Shown here piece by piece: positions 52,900-60,402 of a stretch of DNA of 64,000 bases (positions are counted from its first letter, which is position 1; each line of letters begins with the position of its first letter). The notes beneath the pieces were generated by a model. That model did no database searches, was not told where the DNA came from, and was given only the letters and a program-made list of their open reading frames with translations. A program made the position numbers and the translations under genes. Source of the DNA: JBGSUZ01 sp963677505 (GTDB taxonomy: Bacteria > Bacillota > Clostridia > Peptostreptococcales > Acidaminobacteraceae); assembly GCA_963677505.2 (NCBI GenBank), contig CAXXWB010000050.1, positions 1 through 64,000 of the forward strand. Reading direction: 5' to 3'.

Positions 52900-54090
52900 A
52901 TGAAAAAAAGATTATTTACTTCAGAAAGTGTAACAGAAGGACATCCAGATAAAATATGCGATCAAATCTCAGATGCAGTACTTGACGCAATCATCGCTCA
53001 AGATCCTGCAGCTAGGGTTGCTTGTGAAACATCTGTAACGACAGGTCTCGTTCTTGTTATGGGTGAAATTTCTACAAACTGTTATGTAGACATTCAAAAA
53101 ACAGTAAGAGAAACAATTAGAGAAATTGGATATACAAGAGCTAAATACGGTTTTGATGCAGATACTTGTGCGGTACTCGTTGCAATTGATGAGCAATCGG
53201 CAGATATTGCTATGGGTGTTGATGAAGCCCTTGAACACAGAGGCGGCAAAGTCGATGAGGATATTGAAGCAACTGGTGCAGGCGACCAAGGTTTGATGTT
53301 TGGTTTTGCTTGTAACGAAACAGAAGAATTAATGCCACTTCCAATTTCTTTGGCGCATAAATTGGCGTTTAGATTATCAGAAGTTAGAAAAAATTCTATG
53401 GTAGATTACCTCAGACCAGATGGTAAAACACAAGTAACTGTTGAGTACGATGGTGACAAGCCTGTTCGTGTGGACACGATTGTTATTTCTACACAACACA
53501 GCCCTGAAGTGAGCCACGAGCAAATTGAAGCGGATCTTAAAAGACTCGTAATCAATCATGTTGTGCCTGCTGAATTATTAGATGCCAATACAAAATACTA
53601 TATCAACCCAACGGGTCGTTTCGTTATTGGCGGACCACAAGGTGATTCAGGTCTTACTGGCAGAAAGATTATCGTAGATACTTACGGTGGCTACTCAAGA
53701 CACGGCGGCGGCGCATTCTCAGGAAAAGATCCAACAAAAGTAGACCGTTCTGCAGCTTACGCAGCAAGATATGTTGCGAAGAACATTGTTGCTGCAGGTC
53801 TTGCTGACAAATGTGAAATTGAGCTTGCATATGCAATCGGTGTTGCTAGACCTGTTTCGGTTCTTGTTGAAACATTTGGTACAAGCAAAGTATCTGAAGA
53901 AAAAATCGAAGAGTTGGTTGCAAAACACTTTGACCTTAGACCAGCTGCTATCATCAGAGATCTTGGTCTGAGAAGACCACTTTACAGACAAGTTGCTGCG
54001 TATGGTCACATGGGCAGAGTTGATTTGGATGTACCTTGGGAAAAAACAGATAAAGCTGAATTGCTTAAAAAAGAAGCATTCGAAGCTTAA
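52900..54090 (+). CDS. metK: S-adenosylmethionine synthase
   Basis: This is a 396-residue enzyme that makes SAM from methionine and ATP. The N-terminal FTSESVTEGHPDKICDQISD, the GAGDQGLMFGFA ATP loop and the GGAFSGKDPTKVDRSAAY motif are canonical. ATG 52900 follows AAAGGAGG. Expression is controlled by the upstream SAM-I riboswitch, a feedback loop on its own product. It is a single-gene unit ended by a very long hairpin. Confidence 0.98.
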   Translation: MKKRLFTSESVTEGHPDKICDQISDAVLDAIIAQDPAARVACETSVTTGLVLVMGEISTNCYVDIQKTVRETIREIGYTRAKYGFDADTCAVLVAIDEQSADIAMGVDEALEHRGGKVDEDIEATGAGDQGLMFGFACNETEELMPLPISLAHKLAFRLSEVRKNSMVDYLRPDGKTQVTVEYDGDKPVRVDTIVISTQHSPEVSHEQIEADLKRLVINHVVPAELLDANTKYYINPTGRFVIGGPQGDSGLTGRKIIVDTYGGYSRHGGGAFSGKDPTKVDRSAAYAARYVAKNIVAAGLADKCEIELAYAIGVARPVSVLVETFGTSKVSEEKIEELVAKHFDLRPAAIIRDLGLRRPLYRQVAAYGHMGRVDLDVPWEKTDKAELLKKEAFEA

Positions 54091-54109
54091 CATTCGAAAA
54101 AATTAAAAC

Positions 54110-54174
54110 GAAATAGCATAAAAAGGACGCTGGGGAGAATTTAATCACCCCAGCGTCCTTTTATATGCTATTTC
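54110..54174. terminator. Very long hairpin terminator after metK
   Basis: The 26-bp arms pair perfectly, with one bulged base at 54163 and a 12-nt loop. The core AAAAGGACGCTGGGG / CCCCAGCGTCCTTTT (54121-54135, 54148-54162) is extended outward by GAAATAGCATA / TATGCTATTTC. The core with its A and T tracts suits termination in both directions; the extension is unusual for a simple terminator. Confidence 0.85.
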
Positions 54175-54203
54175 AAGTCGCGAGACTAATATTTTCAGCC
54201 AAA

Positions 54204-54233
54204 CCCCACTTTTTAAAGGTAAATAAACGAATA
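54204..54233 (+). promoter_or_regulatory. Candidate SigI-dependent promoter of sigI-rsgI
   Basis: CCCCA (54204-54208), a 19-nt spacer and CGAATA (54228-54233). SigI promoters are known to have C-rich -35 and CGAA-like -10 boxes, and sigI genes are often self-activated. The same element with the same spacing occurs upstream of the secreted protein gene at 56359. No good sigma-A -35 is present here. Confidence 0.6.
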
Positions 54234-54279
54234 GTATAGTAGAATCTAAAATGGGAAGACTAGTTTTAGGAGAAGGCCA

Positions 54280-54987
54280 ATGATTTTTTCAAGCCTAGAG
54301 AGCAAAGTCCTAAAAGCCCAAAATGATTTGGAATTAACAAGTAAGTTGATTGCCGCTCATGAGGGCTTTATACGGAAATGTATGATAGATCAGCAAAAAG
54401 CCAGCGGCGCTCGTCTCAATGATGAAACGACGGTGGCTATGTTAGCGTTCAATGAAGCCGTTGTCCAGTATGATGAAAGTAGAGGGAAGTTTCTTTCCTT
54501 CGCCAAAATGGTCATTACGCGAAGACTGGTAGATGAATACCGAAGACAACTCAGACAAATTCCAGAAGGCACAAAATCTATGGATGAATCCTATTCGGAA
54601 GAGGAAGAGAGCAATCGACCTTATGAAACTCAAGTCTCCATGACCGTTTTTGAAAATGAAGTTAAGCGGGCGGATCTCCAAATGGAAATTGCGCTCTATA
54701 ATGAACGGTTAGGGCATTTTAGTTTAGATTTTACTGGTCTTGCGGAGATATCGCCTAAACAAGAGCGGCTGAGAGAAGAATACAGAGATGTGGCAAAATG
54801 GTTAACAGATAAGCCAGACTTGCTTTGTAAGCTGTACAAGGATAAAAAACTTCCTGTAACGGAAATACTCAGTCACTGCAAAACAGATCGAAAGCGCTTA
54901 GAGAGAGGTCGTGGGTACATCATCGCTTTAGTGGTGCTGATGGACAGCGATTTGGAAATGATAAAATCTTATTTAGAAAGGCGGTGA
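54280..54987 (+). CDS. sigI: RNA polymerase sigma factor SigI
   Basis: This is a 235-residue alternative sigma-70-family factor. Region 2 is visible (LAFNEAVVQYDESRGKFLSFAKMVITRRLVDEYRR), followed by a SigI-type C-terminal DNA-binding domain (ILSHCKTDRKRLERGRGYIIALVVL). SigI responds to heat, envelope stress or extracellular polysaccharides in other Firmicutes; the signal here is unknown. It is 4 nt upstream of rsgI, its membrane anti-sigma factor. ATG 54280 follows AGGAGAAGG. Confidence 0.93.
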   Translation: MIFSSLESKVLKAQNDLELTSKLIAAHEGFIRKCMIDQQKASGARLNDETTVAMLAFNEAVVQYDESRGKFLSFAKMVITRRLVDEYRRQLRQIPEGTKSMDESYSEEEESNRPYETQVSMTVFENEVKRADLQMEIALYNERLGHFSLDFTGLAEISPKQERLREEYRDVAKWLTDKPDLLCKLYKDKKLPVTEILSHCKTDRKRLERGRGYIIALVVLMDSDLEMIKSYLERR

Positions 54988-54991
54988 GCAC

Positions 54992-56230
54992 ATGAAAAAG
55001 CACATAAAGGGTATAATTATGTCCATTGAGAATGAATGTGCCATCGTCCTATCGGCTGACGGTCAATTTTTAAAAACAAAAGTTAGGTCAGGGGCTAACT
55101 TTGTTGGAGATGAAATTTCTATTGCTGGAAATGAACGCCACTGGATTTGGGAACAAGTAGAGGGTGTGCTGTCAGCACTTAGAAGACCAGCACTTCAAGT
55201 TGCACTCAGTTTTGCTTTGGTAATGGCAGGCGGCATAGGCACTTGGGCTTATCCGACAGGTCATATTTATGTAGATGTAAACCCTTCTTTGGGCATGAGT
55301 TACAATGTTTATCACAGAGTCATCGCCATGGAGAGCTTCAATGAAGATGGCTCCAAGGTCATTGGTAAAGTGTCTTTCTATGGGAAAAAAGTAAGTGAAG
55401 GCGTTGAAGAAACGCTGACGGTTATGAACAATGAAGGCTTTATTAAGAGCGAGGCAGAGGGGGTTAGTGGGGTGCTGATAGGCTACACCGACTCAAAAAT
55501 GGAAAAGGAAGTTCTAGAAACGGTTCTAGAAACCTCTAAAAAATTGAAAAAAACCGTACAAGTCGCTTCTTTAAAAGTAGCCTCAGATGCGAAAAATATA
55601 GCTCAGGATCAAAAAGGCCAAAAAGATACCTTATCTCCGATTCAAGCAGAGATAGCAAAGCGAAAGATAGCTAAAAATAATTTTGATAAAACTAGGGACA
55701 ATAATCGTGCTAAGAATAGAGAAAAGAAAAGTAAAGAGACTCTAAAAGCTGAAATTAAAGGGACTGCAAAGGATTTGAAGAAAAAGACAACAACTGAAAT
55801 CATTGAGGAAAATCAAGGAGAAGTCAAAATGATTCCCAATGCTAAAGTGGATGAGATAAAGAAGAAAAATCAACTGAAGAAGGACAAGGATAAGGACAAG
55901 GATAAGGACAAGGATAAGGATAAGGAAGAAGACAAAGACAAAGACAAAGACAAAGACAAGGTCAAGGTCAAGGAGCACAAAGCGCCAAAACCAGATCCAA
56001 AAGTAAAAAATAATCAACCGGTGGAAAAATCAGTGGACCTTCGAAAACAAAATTCTGAAGAAAACATCCGCCTTCAAAATATTATTGAAAAAATAGGGAA
56101 ACTAAATGCATTAGTGGAAGAGATTCAGGCATCTGGGGCTAAAGACAATCAAAAGGCAGCTAAAATCAAAAAGATTTTAAAGCAGATTGAACGGCTAAAC
56201 CAAGAGAAACACCAGATAGAATCCAACTAG
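54992..56230 (+). CDS. rsgI: RsgI-type membrane anti-sigma factor with KD-repeat region
   Basis: This 412-residue single-pass protein should hold SigI at the membrane. The N-terminal RsgI domain (~1-55) is cytoplasmic, followed by a membrane helix (~66-88). The extracellular part begins with the autocleavage-type segment YVDVNPSLGMSYN (N97-P98), as in other RsgI proteins. It lacks the carbohydrate-binding modules of Clostridium RsgI. In their place are a Lys-rich region, a (KD)n tract (~296-327) and a C-terminal coiled coil (~350-412). What it senses is unknown; the highly charged tract suggests a spacer or wall contact. ATG 54992 follows AAAGGCGGTGAG. Confidence 0.9.
   Translation: MKKHIKGIIMSIENECAIVLSADGQFLKTKVRSGANFVGDEISIAGNERHWIWEQVEGVLSALRRPALQVALSFALVMAGGIGTWAYPTGHIYVDVNPSLGMSYNVYHRVIAMESFNEDGSKVIGKVSFYGKKVSEGVEETLTVMNNEGFIKSEAEGVSGVLIGYTDSKMEKEVLETVLETSKKLKKTVQVASLKVASDAKNIAQDQKGQKDTLSPIQAEIAKRKIAKNNFDKTRDNNRAKNREKKSKETLKAEIKGTAKDLKKKTTTEIIEENQGEVKMIPNAKVDEIKKKNQLKKDKDKDKDKDKDKDKEEDKDKDKDKDKVKVKEHKAPKPDPKVKNNQPVEKSVDLRKQNSEENIRLQNIIEKIGKLNALVEEIQASGAKDNQKAAKIKKILKQIERLNQEKHQIESN
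55879..55973 (+). repeat. Hexanucleotide repeat tract coding for (Lys-Asp)n in rsgI
   Basis: Tandem 6-bp units: alternating AAGGAC and AAGGAT, then four AAAGAC and two AAGGTC. All are multiples of 3, so slippage would change the number of KD pairs without a frameshift. Confidence 0.9.
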
Positions 56231-56261
56231 TATTACAAACAAATTACAATCCTAGGTCAAG

Positions 56262-56291
56262 CCCCATTTTATTTAAATGTCCTCCCGAATA
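56262..56291 (+). promoter_or_regulatory. Candidate SigI-dependent promoter of the secreted stalk protein
   Basis: CCCCA (56262-56266), a 19-nt spacer and CGAATA (56286-56291), with the same boxes and spacing as the element upstream of sigI. Confidence 0.6.
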
Positions 56292-56358
56292 TCTAAACAA
56301 GAGGCCAATCATTAATTGAGTTGGTTCAATATTGTTTAAGATAAAGGGAGGATTTTTT

Positions 56359-57222
56359 ATGAAACGTCAATTTATATCATTAGCAATGGCAAGTATTCTA
56401 GTAGCTAGCATGAGCATTACAGGTTTTGCAGACGGTAATGTTACAGTGCCAGTAACCAGCACGACGGTCACTACTGGTTCTGCCATTGATGTGAGTTTAA
56501 CAACGCCTAGTGACGCACTTAGAGCTTATAAAGCCCTTCAAAACAAATTAGAAGCTGTAAAAAAGCAGTTGGAAAATGCACAAAATCGTACCAGTAAGGC
56601 CAAAGGAAAAGATAAAAAGAACTTAGAAAATCAGATTTCAGCCTATAAAAAGCAGATAGAAAAATACACAATTGAAATGAAAGCGTTGCTGAAGGCTATC
56701 AATCAAGAAGATAAAGACATTGCTGATATTACAGATAAGCAAGAGAGCTATATAGACAAAATTGAAGCTATCATTAAAAAAAGCAATCCAAGTCTTCAAA
56801 TGGTCACAGCTGAGAAAATCGTTACAGATAATCCTCTTTTCAAAAGCGACCTTCCGATTGCTGTAAAAGATGGTGTGCCGTATATGGCTCAATCGACACT
56901 TCAAAAGAGCTTTGGCATTACCTTTAATTACGAAAGTACACAAAAAAAGTTTATCAGTAAAATGGAAGGCAAATTGGTGGAGATATTTTTACTCCAAAAC
57001 ATCATGGAAGTAGATGGTATGCCAGTGAAATCAACGATTAAGCCAATTACGATTCAAGAAAATATATACATTCCATTAAATGATTTAAATAAAATACTCA
57101 GAGTTGAATACAAGTGGGACAATGATCTTAAAATCTTAACACTAGACGATTTAGATGTATCAAATGTGCTCATAGTACCAAGTGCAACGACAACCACCAC
57201 TTCCACAACAACAGGTCAATAG
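56359..57222 (+). CDS. Secreted coiled-coil protein with copper-amine-oxidase-N (stalk) domain
   Basis: This 287-residue exported protein has a signal peptide of ~1-24 (LAMASILVASMSITGFA-DG), a long Lys/Glu/Gln-rich coiled coil at ~50-135 and a CuAO-N-type stalk domain at ~155-260, where pairs of beta segments such as IYIPLNDLNKIL are visible. It ends in a Thr-rich tail. Stalk domains are common in clostridial envelope proteins and give no enzymatic function on their own. Its promoter motif and position behind sigI-rsgI suggest it is a SigI target in wall stress or surface structure. ATG 56359 follows GGGAGGA. Confidence 0.85.
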   Translation: MKRQFISLAMASILVASMSITGFADGNVTVPVTSTTVTTGSAIDVSLTTPSDALRAYKALQNKLEAVKKQLENAQNRTSKAKGKDKKNLENQISAYKKQIEKYTIEMKALLKAINQEDKDIADITDKQESYIDKIEAIIKKSNPSLQMVTAEKIVTDNPLFKSDLPIAVKDGVPYMAQSTLQKSFGITFNYESTQKKFISKMEGKLVEIFLLQNIMEVDGMPVKSTIKPITIQENIYIPLNDLNKILRVEYKWDNDLKILTLDDLDVSNVLIVPSATTTTTSTTTGQ

Positions 57223-57238
57223 ACCTATCTCCTTTTGC

Positions 57239-57265
57239 AGCAGCCCTATTCGGGCTGCTTTTGTT
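57239..57265 (+). terminator. Terminator after the stalk protein gene
   Basis: An 8-bp stem, AGCAGCCC / GGGCTGCT, with loop TATTC is followed by TTTGTT. Confidence 0.88.
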
Positions 57266-57292
57266 GGCTTTATTGGTAAATTGTATTACAAT
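57264..57292 (+). promoter_or_regulatory. Candidate promoter of the WYL regulator gene
   Basis: TTGGCT (57264-57269), a 17-nt spacer and TACAAT (57287-57292), 37 nt before the start codon. Confidence 0.5.
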
Positions 57293-57329
57293 CTAGGTAT
57301 ATTATGGCATAAATAGTGGAGGTGATTTA

Positions 57330-58022
57330 TTGGCTAGTACAGTTGAGAACATTATCAAAATGATAAGGATTTTACAAAATGAAGAATGTGTCAGTGGCCA
57401 AGAACTTGCCTACCGCCTAGGTGTAAGCATTAAGACAATCCAAAAATACAAACAAGATATGGATCAAATGCATATTTTTGTAGAAACTAAAAAGGGGCGG
57501 TACGGGGGATACTATTTAGATAAAAGTGTTTTAGATATCTATACCGCCTTAAGCCCTAACGAAGTGGAAGCTTTAGTAAAAACCAAAAAATATATAAAAG
57601 AAAACAATAATTTTTCTCATGGCAAAGAGGCTGTTCAAGCCATCGATAAGGTCATTCAAAATCAAAGAGTCATGACCACCATAAAAAATAAAGGGTATTT
57701 AAGCAATCAAGATGGGTTAGGGTTTAGCGGTGGGTTTGAACGTATTAAACTGGATAAAATTCAAGGGGCATTAAAAGATCAGCGCAGTCTGTATATTGAA
57801 TATGATGCGGATTCTCTTGGCTTGTCAGAACAAGTGGTCCACCCTTATGCCCTGTTAAATGTAGGTGGCAAGTATTTAATGATTGCCTTTTGCGAAATTA
57901 ATGGTGGGATTACCAGTTTCAACGTAGAAAGAATAAGATATCTTGCTGTGACAAAGTATATTTTTGTAGTTCCTGAGGGGATCGAAGTTAAATGGAATAC
58001 TCAAATTCGATTGAAAAAGTAA
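57330..58022 (+). CDS. WYL-domain transcriptional regulator
   Basis: This 230-residue regulator has an N-terminal HTH_11-type winged helix (~1-65; GQELAYRLGVSIKTIQKYKQDM) and a WYL domain at ~140-230 (SLYIEYDADS, YALLNVGGKYLMIAFCEI, NVERIRYLAV). WYL proteins sense ligands or nucleic acids and act as activators or repressors; no target can be named. The start is TTG 57330 with TGGAGGTGA upstream. It stands alone between two terminator/promoter regions. Confidence 0.9.
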   Translation: MASTVENIIKMIRILQNEECVSGQELAYRLGVSIKTIQKYKQDMDQMHIFVETKKGRYGGYYLDKSVLDIYTALSPNEVEALVKTKKYIKENNNFSHGKEAVQAIDKVIQNQRVMTTIKNKGYLSNQDGLGFSGGFERIKLDKIQGALKDQRSLYIEYDADSLGLSEQVVHPYALLNVGGKYLMIAFCEINGGITSFNVERIRYLAVTKYIFVVPEGIEVKWNTQIRLKK

Positions 58023-58147
58023 ATGATAATTTTTTTAGACCTAGGTTTAATGTACTATGATATCTTACCCATTAAAAGTTATAGTGTTCGTATGTATGTG
58101 GGATAATTAATTAACAATAGTTATACCCATGCTTGCGGAGGTGTTTA

Positions 58148-58831
58148 GTGGATAACTATAAGAAATTATTTGAGCCATATGTGGATTTTTCCCTAGAATC
58201 CACATGCTTGCGAGATGTCGTTTATAAGGGTTTAAAAAAAGCAATTGTGGAAGGCCGTATTCAGACGGGAAGCCGTATCGTTGAAAAACGTTTTGCGGAT
58301 CAAATGAACATCAGCAGAACACCAGTAAGGGAAGCGTTGAAACGTTTAGAAAATGAAGGACTTGTAGAACACGTTCCCAATGTAGGGTCTGTTGTAAAGT
58401 GTATGGATGAACAAGAGGTCATTAGTCTTTATAAAGCGAGGGAAGCGCTTGAAACCATTGTCTTGCCAAAAATTGTTGAAAAAATTGATGAAAATGAAAT
58501 AGAAATACTTCGGAATTATTTATTTAAGACGGAAATGCTTTTAAATCAAAGGGGCATGGATGGTGTGGCAAATTGCTACATGGAATTCCAAGATTATCTT
58601 ATCGGTCTTGGGGAAAATAGAATGATTTTTGGCATGCTTAAAAATTTAGATAAAAGTTATGACAGATTTAGAAAACAGATTGACTATGAAAGAGAAGATT
58701 ACAAAAAAATAGTTTTTGTATCCCATCATTTAGTGGATGCATTGTCGTCAAAAAATATGGACGAAATATTTAGTACTAACCGAAAGAGAAGAGACATAAT
58801 TTGTGAGTGTTTACTTAACAAATTGGATTAA
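58148..58831 (+). CDS. GntR-family regulator, FadR/FCD subgroup
   Basis: This is a 227-residue repressor-type regulator. The N-terminal winged helix (~15-85; EKRFADQMNISRTPVREALKRLENEGLV) is canonical GntR. The C-terminal helical FCD domain (~95-225) normally binds a carboxylate ligand. GTG 58148 follows GGAGGTG; TTG 58133 precedes the site. Its convergent neighbour is the CoA-transferase pair, which could be its target, although that is inference. An inverted repeat TGGGATAA / TTATACCCA (58099-58129) upstream may be its own operator. Confidence 0.9.
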   Translation: MDNYKKLFEPYVDFSLESTCLRDVVYKGLKKAIVEGRIQTGSRIVEKRFADQMNISRTPVREALKRLENEGLVEHVPNVGSVVKCMDEQEVISLYKAREALETIVLPKIVEKIDENEIEILRNYLFKTEMLLNQRGMDGVANCYMEFQDYLIGLGENRMIFGMLKNLDKSYDRFRKQIDYEREDYKKIVFVSHHLVDALSSKNMDEIFSTNRKRRDIICECLLNKLD

Positions 58832-58865
58832 GTGAATTTGGAAACGAGTTTAGAATAAAAAAACA

Positions 58866-58920
58866 GGGAAATATTTGACTAAGAGACCAAGCGGTCTGAA
58901 AATCAAATATTTCCCTTTTG
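58866..58920. terminator. Bidirectional terminator between the GntR gene and the CoA-transferase genes
   Basis: A 13-bp perfect outer stem, GGGAAATATTTGA / TCAAATATTTCCC, encloses a second hairpin AGACC-AAGC-GGTCT. It is flanked by AAAAAAA-C-A on the left and TTTTGTTTAT on the right. Confidence 0.9.
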
Positions 58921-58925
58921 TTTAT

Positions 58926-59588
58926 TTAGAAGCTCATTTCCTTAACGTCAGCTGCAAAGATAAGATCTGCATCTGTACTTTCAATCAAGGATTCTTTTGT
59001 TACGCCAGGTCCAAACTCAAGAACTTTAAGACCTTCTGGTGTAACTTCCATAACAGCCATTTCGGTGATAATCAAGTTGACTTGACCAGCAGCTGTCAGT
59101 GGCAATGTGCATTGTTTCATGATTTTCTTTTCGCCTTTTACTGTGTGCTGCATAGAAATGATTACTTTTCTAGCACCTGTCACAAGGTCCATTGCGCCAC
59201 CCATACCTGGAACCATTTTACCTGGAACCATCCAGTTGGCGAGGTTACCGTGTTGATCCACTTCAAGGGCGCCTAGAACTGTGGCGTTAACATGACCACC
59301 ACGAATAATTCCGAAAGACACAGATGAGTCGAAGAAACATCCCCCTGGAAGAATTGTAACCGGTTGTCCACCCGCATTTGTAAGGTGCATGTCAATTTGA
59401 TCTTCTGTAGGGGCTGGGCCAAGGCCAATCAAGCCGTTTTCAGATTGGAACATAATGTCCACACCTTCGGGAATATAATTGGCAACCATAGTGGGTAAAC
59501 CAATTCCCAAATTAACTAAGTCGCCGTCTTTAAGTTCCTGAGCAACACGACGAGCGATAATTTCTTTTGCATCCATTTGAACAGTCAT
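58926..59588 (-). CDS. 3-oxoacid/acyl CoA-transferase, subunit B
   Basis: This is a 220-residue beta subunit of a class I CoA-transferase. The catalytic glutamate is visible as E50 in QSENGLIGLGP, which forms the covalent CoA thioester. It fits butyryl-CoA:acetoacetate or succinyl/acetate CoA-transferases (AtoA/CtfB/ScoB); the substrate cannot be told. Its ATG 59588 overlaps the stop of subunit A by one base (TAATG), so the two are translationally coupled. With kce in the same window, a role in lysine fermentation (CoA exchange on acetoacetate) is attractive but unproven. Confidence 0.93.
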   Translation of the reverse strand: MTVQMDAKEIIARRVAQELKDGDLVNLGIGLPTMVANYIPEGVDIMFQSENGLIGLGPAPTEDQIDMHLTNAGGQPVTILPGGCFFDSSVSFGIIRGGHVNATVLGALEVDQHGNLANWMVPGKMVPGMGGAMDLVTGARKVIISMQHTVKGEKKIMKQCTLPLTAAGQVNLIITEMAVMEVTPEGLKVLEFGPGVTKESLIESTDADLIFAADVKEMSF

Positions 59589-60241
59589 TAGAGGGCACCT
59601 CCTACGATATGATGAACGAAAATTCCTGGTGTCACCACGTTAGTAGGATCGATAGCACCGACCTCTACAATTTCTTCTGCTTCAACAATAACCCGATCTG
59701 CGGCCATAGCCATGAGCGGATTGAAGTTTCTTGTTGTGCCCTTATATTCGATATTGCCTTTTTTATCTACAATGGAACCGTAAATCAAAGCAATGTCAGC
59801 TTTTAAAGGTTTTTCAAGCAAATAATCTTTGCCATCAATAGTAATGACCTCTTTGCCGTCTTGTACAATTGTACCAAGACCAGTAGGCGTTAAAACGCCA
59901 CCAAGACCAACCCCAGCAGCTCTTACTTGTTCAGCAAGTGTACCTTGTGGGACTAAGATAACCTCGGTTTCACCTTCGGTCATTTGTCTACCTGTTTCTT
60001 TGTTGGTGCCAATGTGTGAGACAATAACCTTTTTAAATTGTTTGCTCACGATGAGTTTGCCGATCCCACGATCAACAAAAGATGTGTCGTTGGCGATGAG
60101 TGTCAAATCCTTGACCCCTTTTTCAACGAGTTTGTCGATGAGGCGCTCAGGTGTACCGCAGGCTAAGAACCCGCCGATCATAACTGTCATACCGTCTTCG
60201 ATATAACTGACCGCTTCATCTAAACTGATGAGTTTTTTCAT
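59588..60241 (-). CDS. 3-oxoacid/acyl CoA-transferase, subunit A
   Basis: This is a 217-residue alpha subunit of the same class I CoA-transferase. The GMTVMIGGFLACGTPERLID segment and VDRGIGKLIVSKQ are typical of AtoD/CtfA/ScoA. It starts at 60241 (MKKLISLDEAV) with GGGAG about 12 nt upstream; the longer in-frame ATG at 60310 adds 23 residues with no family match. It is the first gene of the minus-strand pair and diverges from recD2, so the promoters of both lie in 60242-60402. Confidence 0.93.
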   Translation of the reverse strand: MKKLISLDEAVSYIEDGMTVMIGGFLACGTPERLIDKLVEKGVKDLTLIANDTSFVDRGIGKLIVSKQFKKVIVSHIGTNKETGRQMTEGETEVILVPQGTLAEQVRAAGVGLGGVLTPTGLGTIVQDGKEVITIDGKDYLLEKPLKADIALIYGSIVDKKGNIEYKGTTRNFNPLMAMAADRVIVEAEEIVEVGAIDPTNVVTPGIFVHHIVGGAL

Positions 60242-60402
60242 TCCAGTAACTCTCCCTTCTATGTGAGATGACCCTTTCACTATCATATCAGAAATGGGAA
60301 GAAATTTCATCAGAACCTTATGTTATAATAGGAACATACCGATATAAATTAAGTGACAAAAAATAGAAAAATATATAATTTTAGTCAATTGGGTGGTGGC
60401 AA

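Noticed and set aside
55861..55973. Repeat tract considered as a CRISPR-like array
   Set aside because: The units are 6 bp, tandem and coding; there are no spacers.
60324..60345. Possible sigma-28 box (ACCGATAT) and TATAAT before recD2
   Set aside because: No TAAA at 14-16 nt upstream of the first, and no -35 at 15-19 nt from the second; kept only as an unresolved promoter region.
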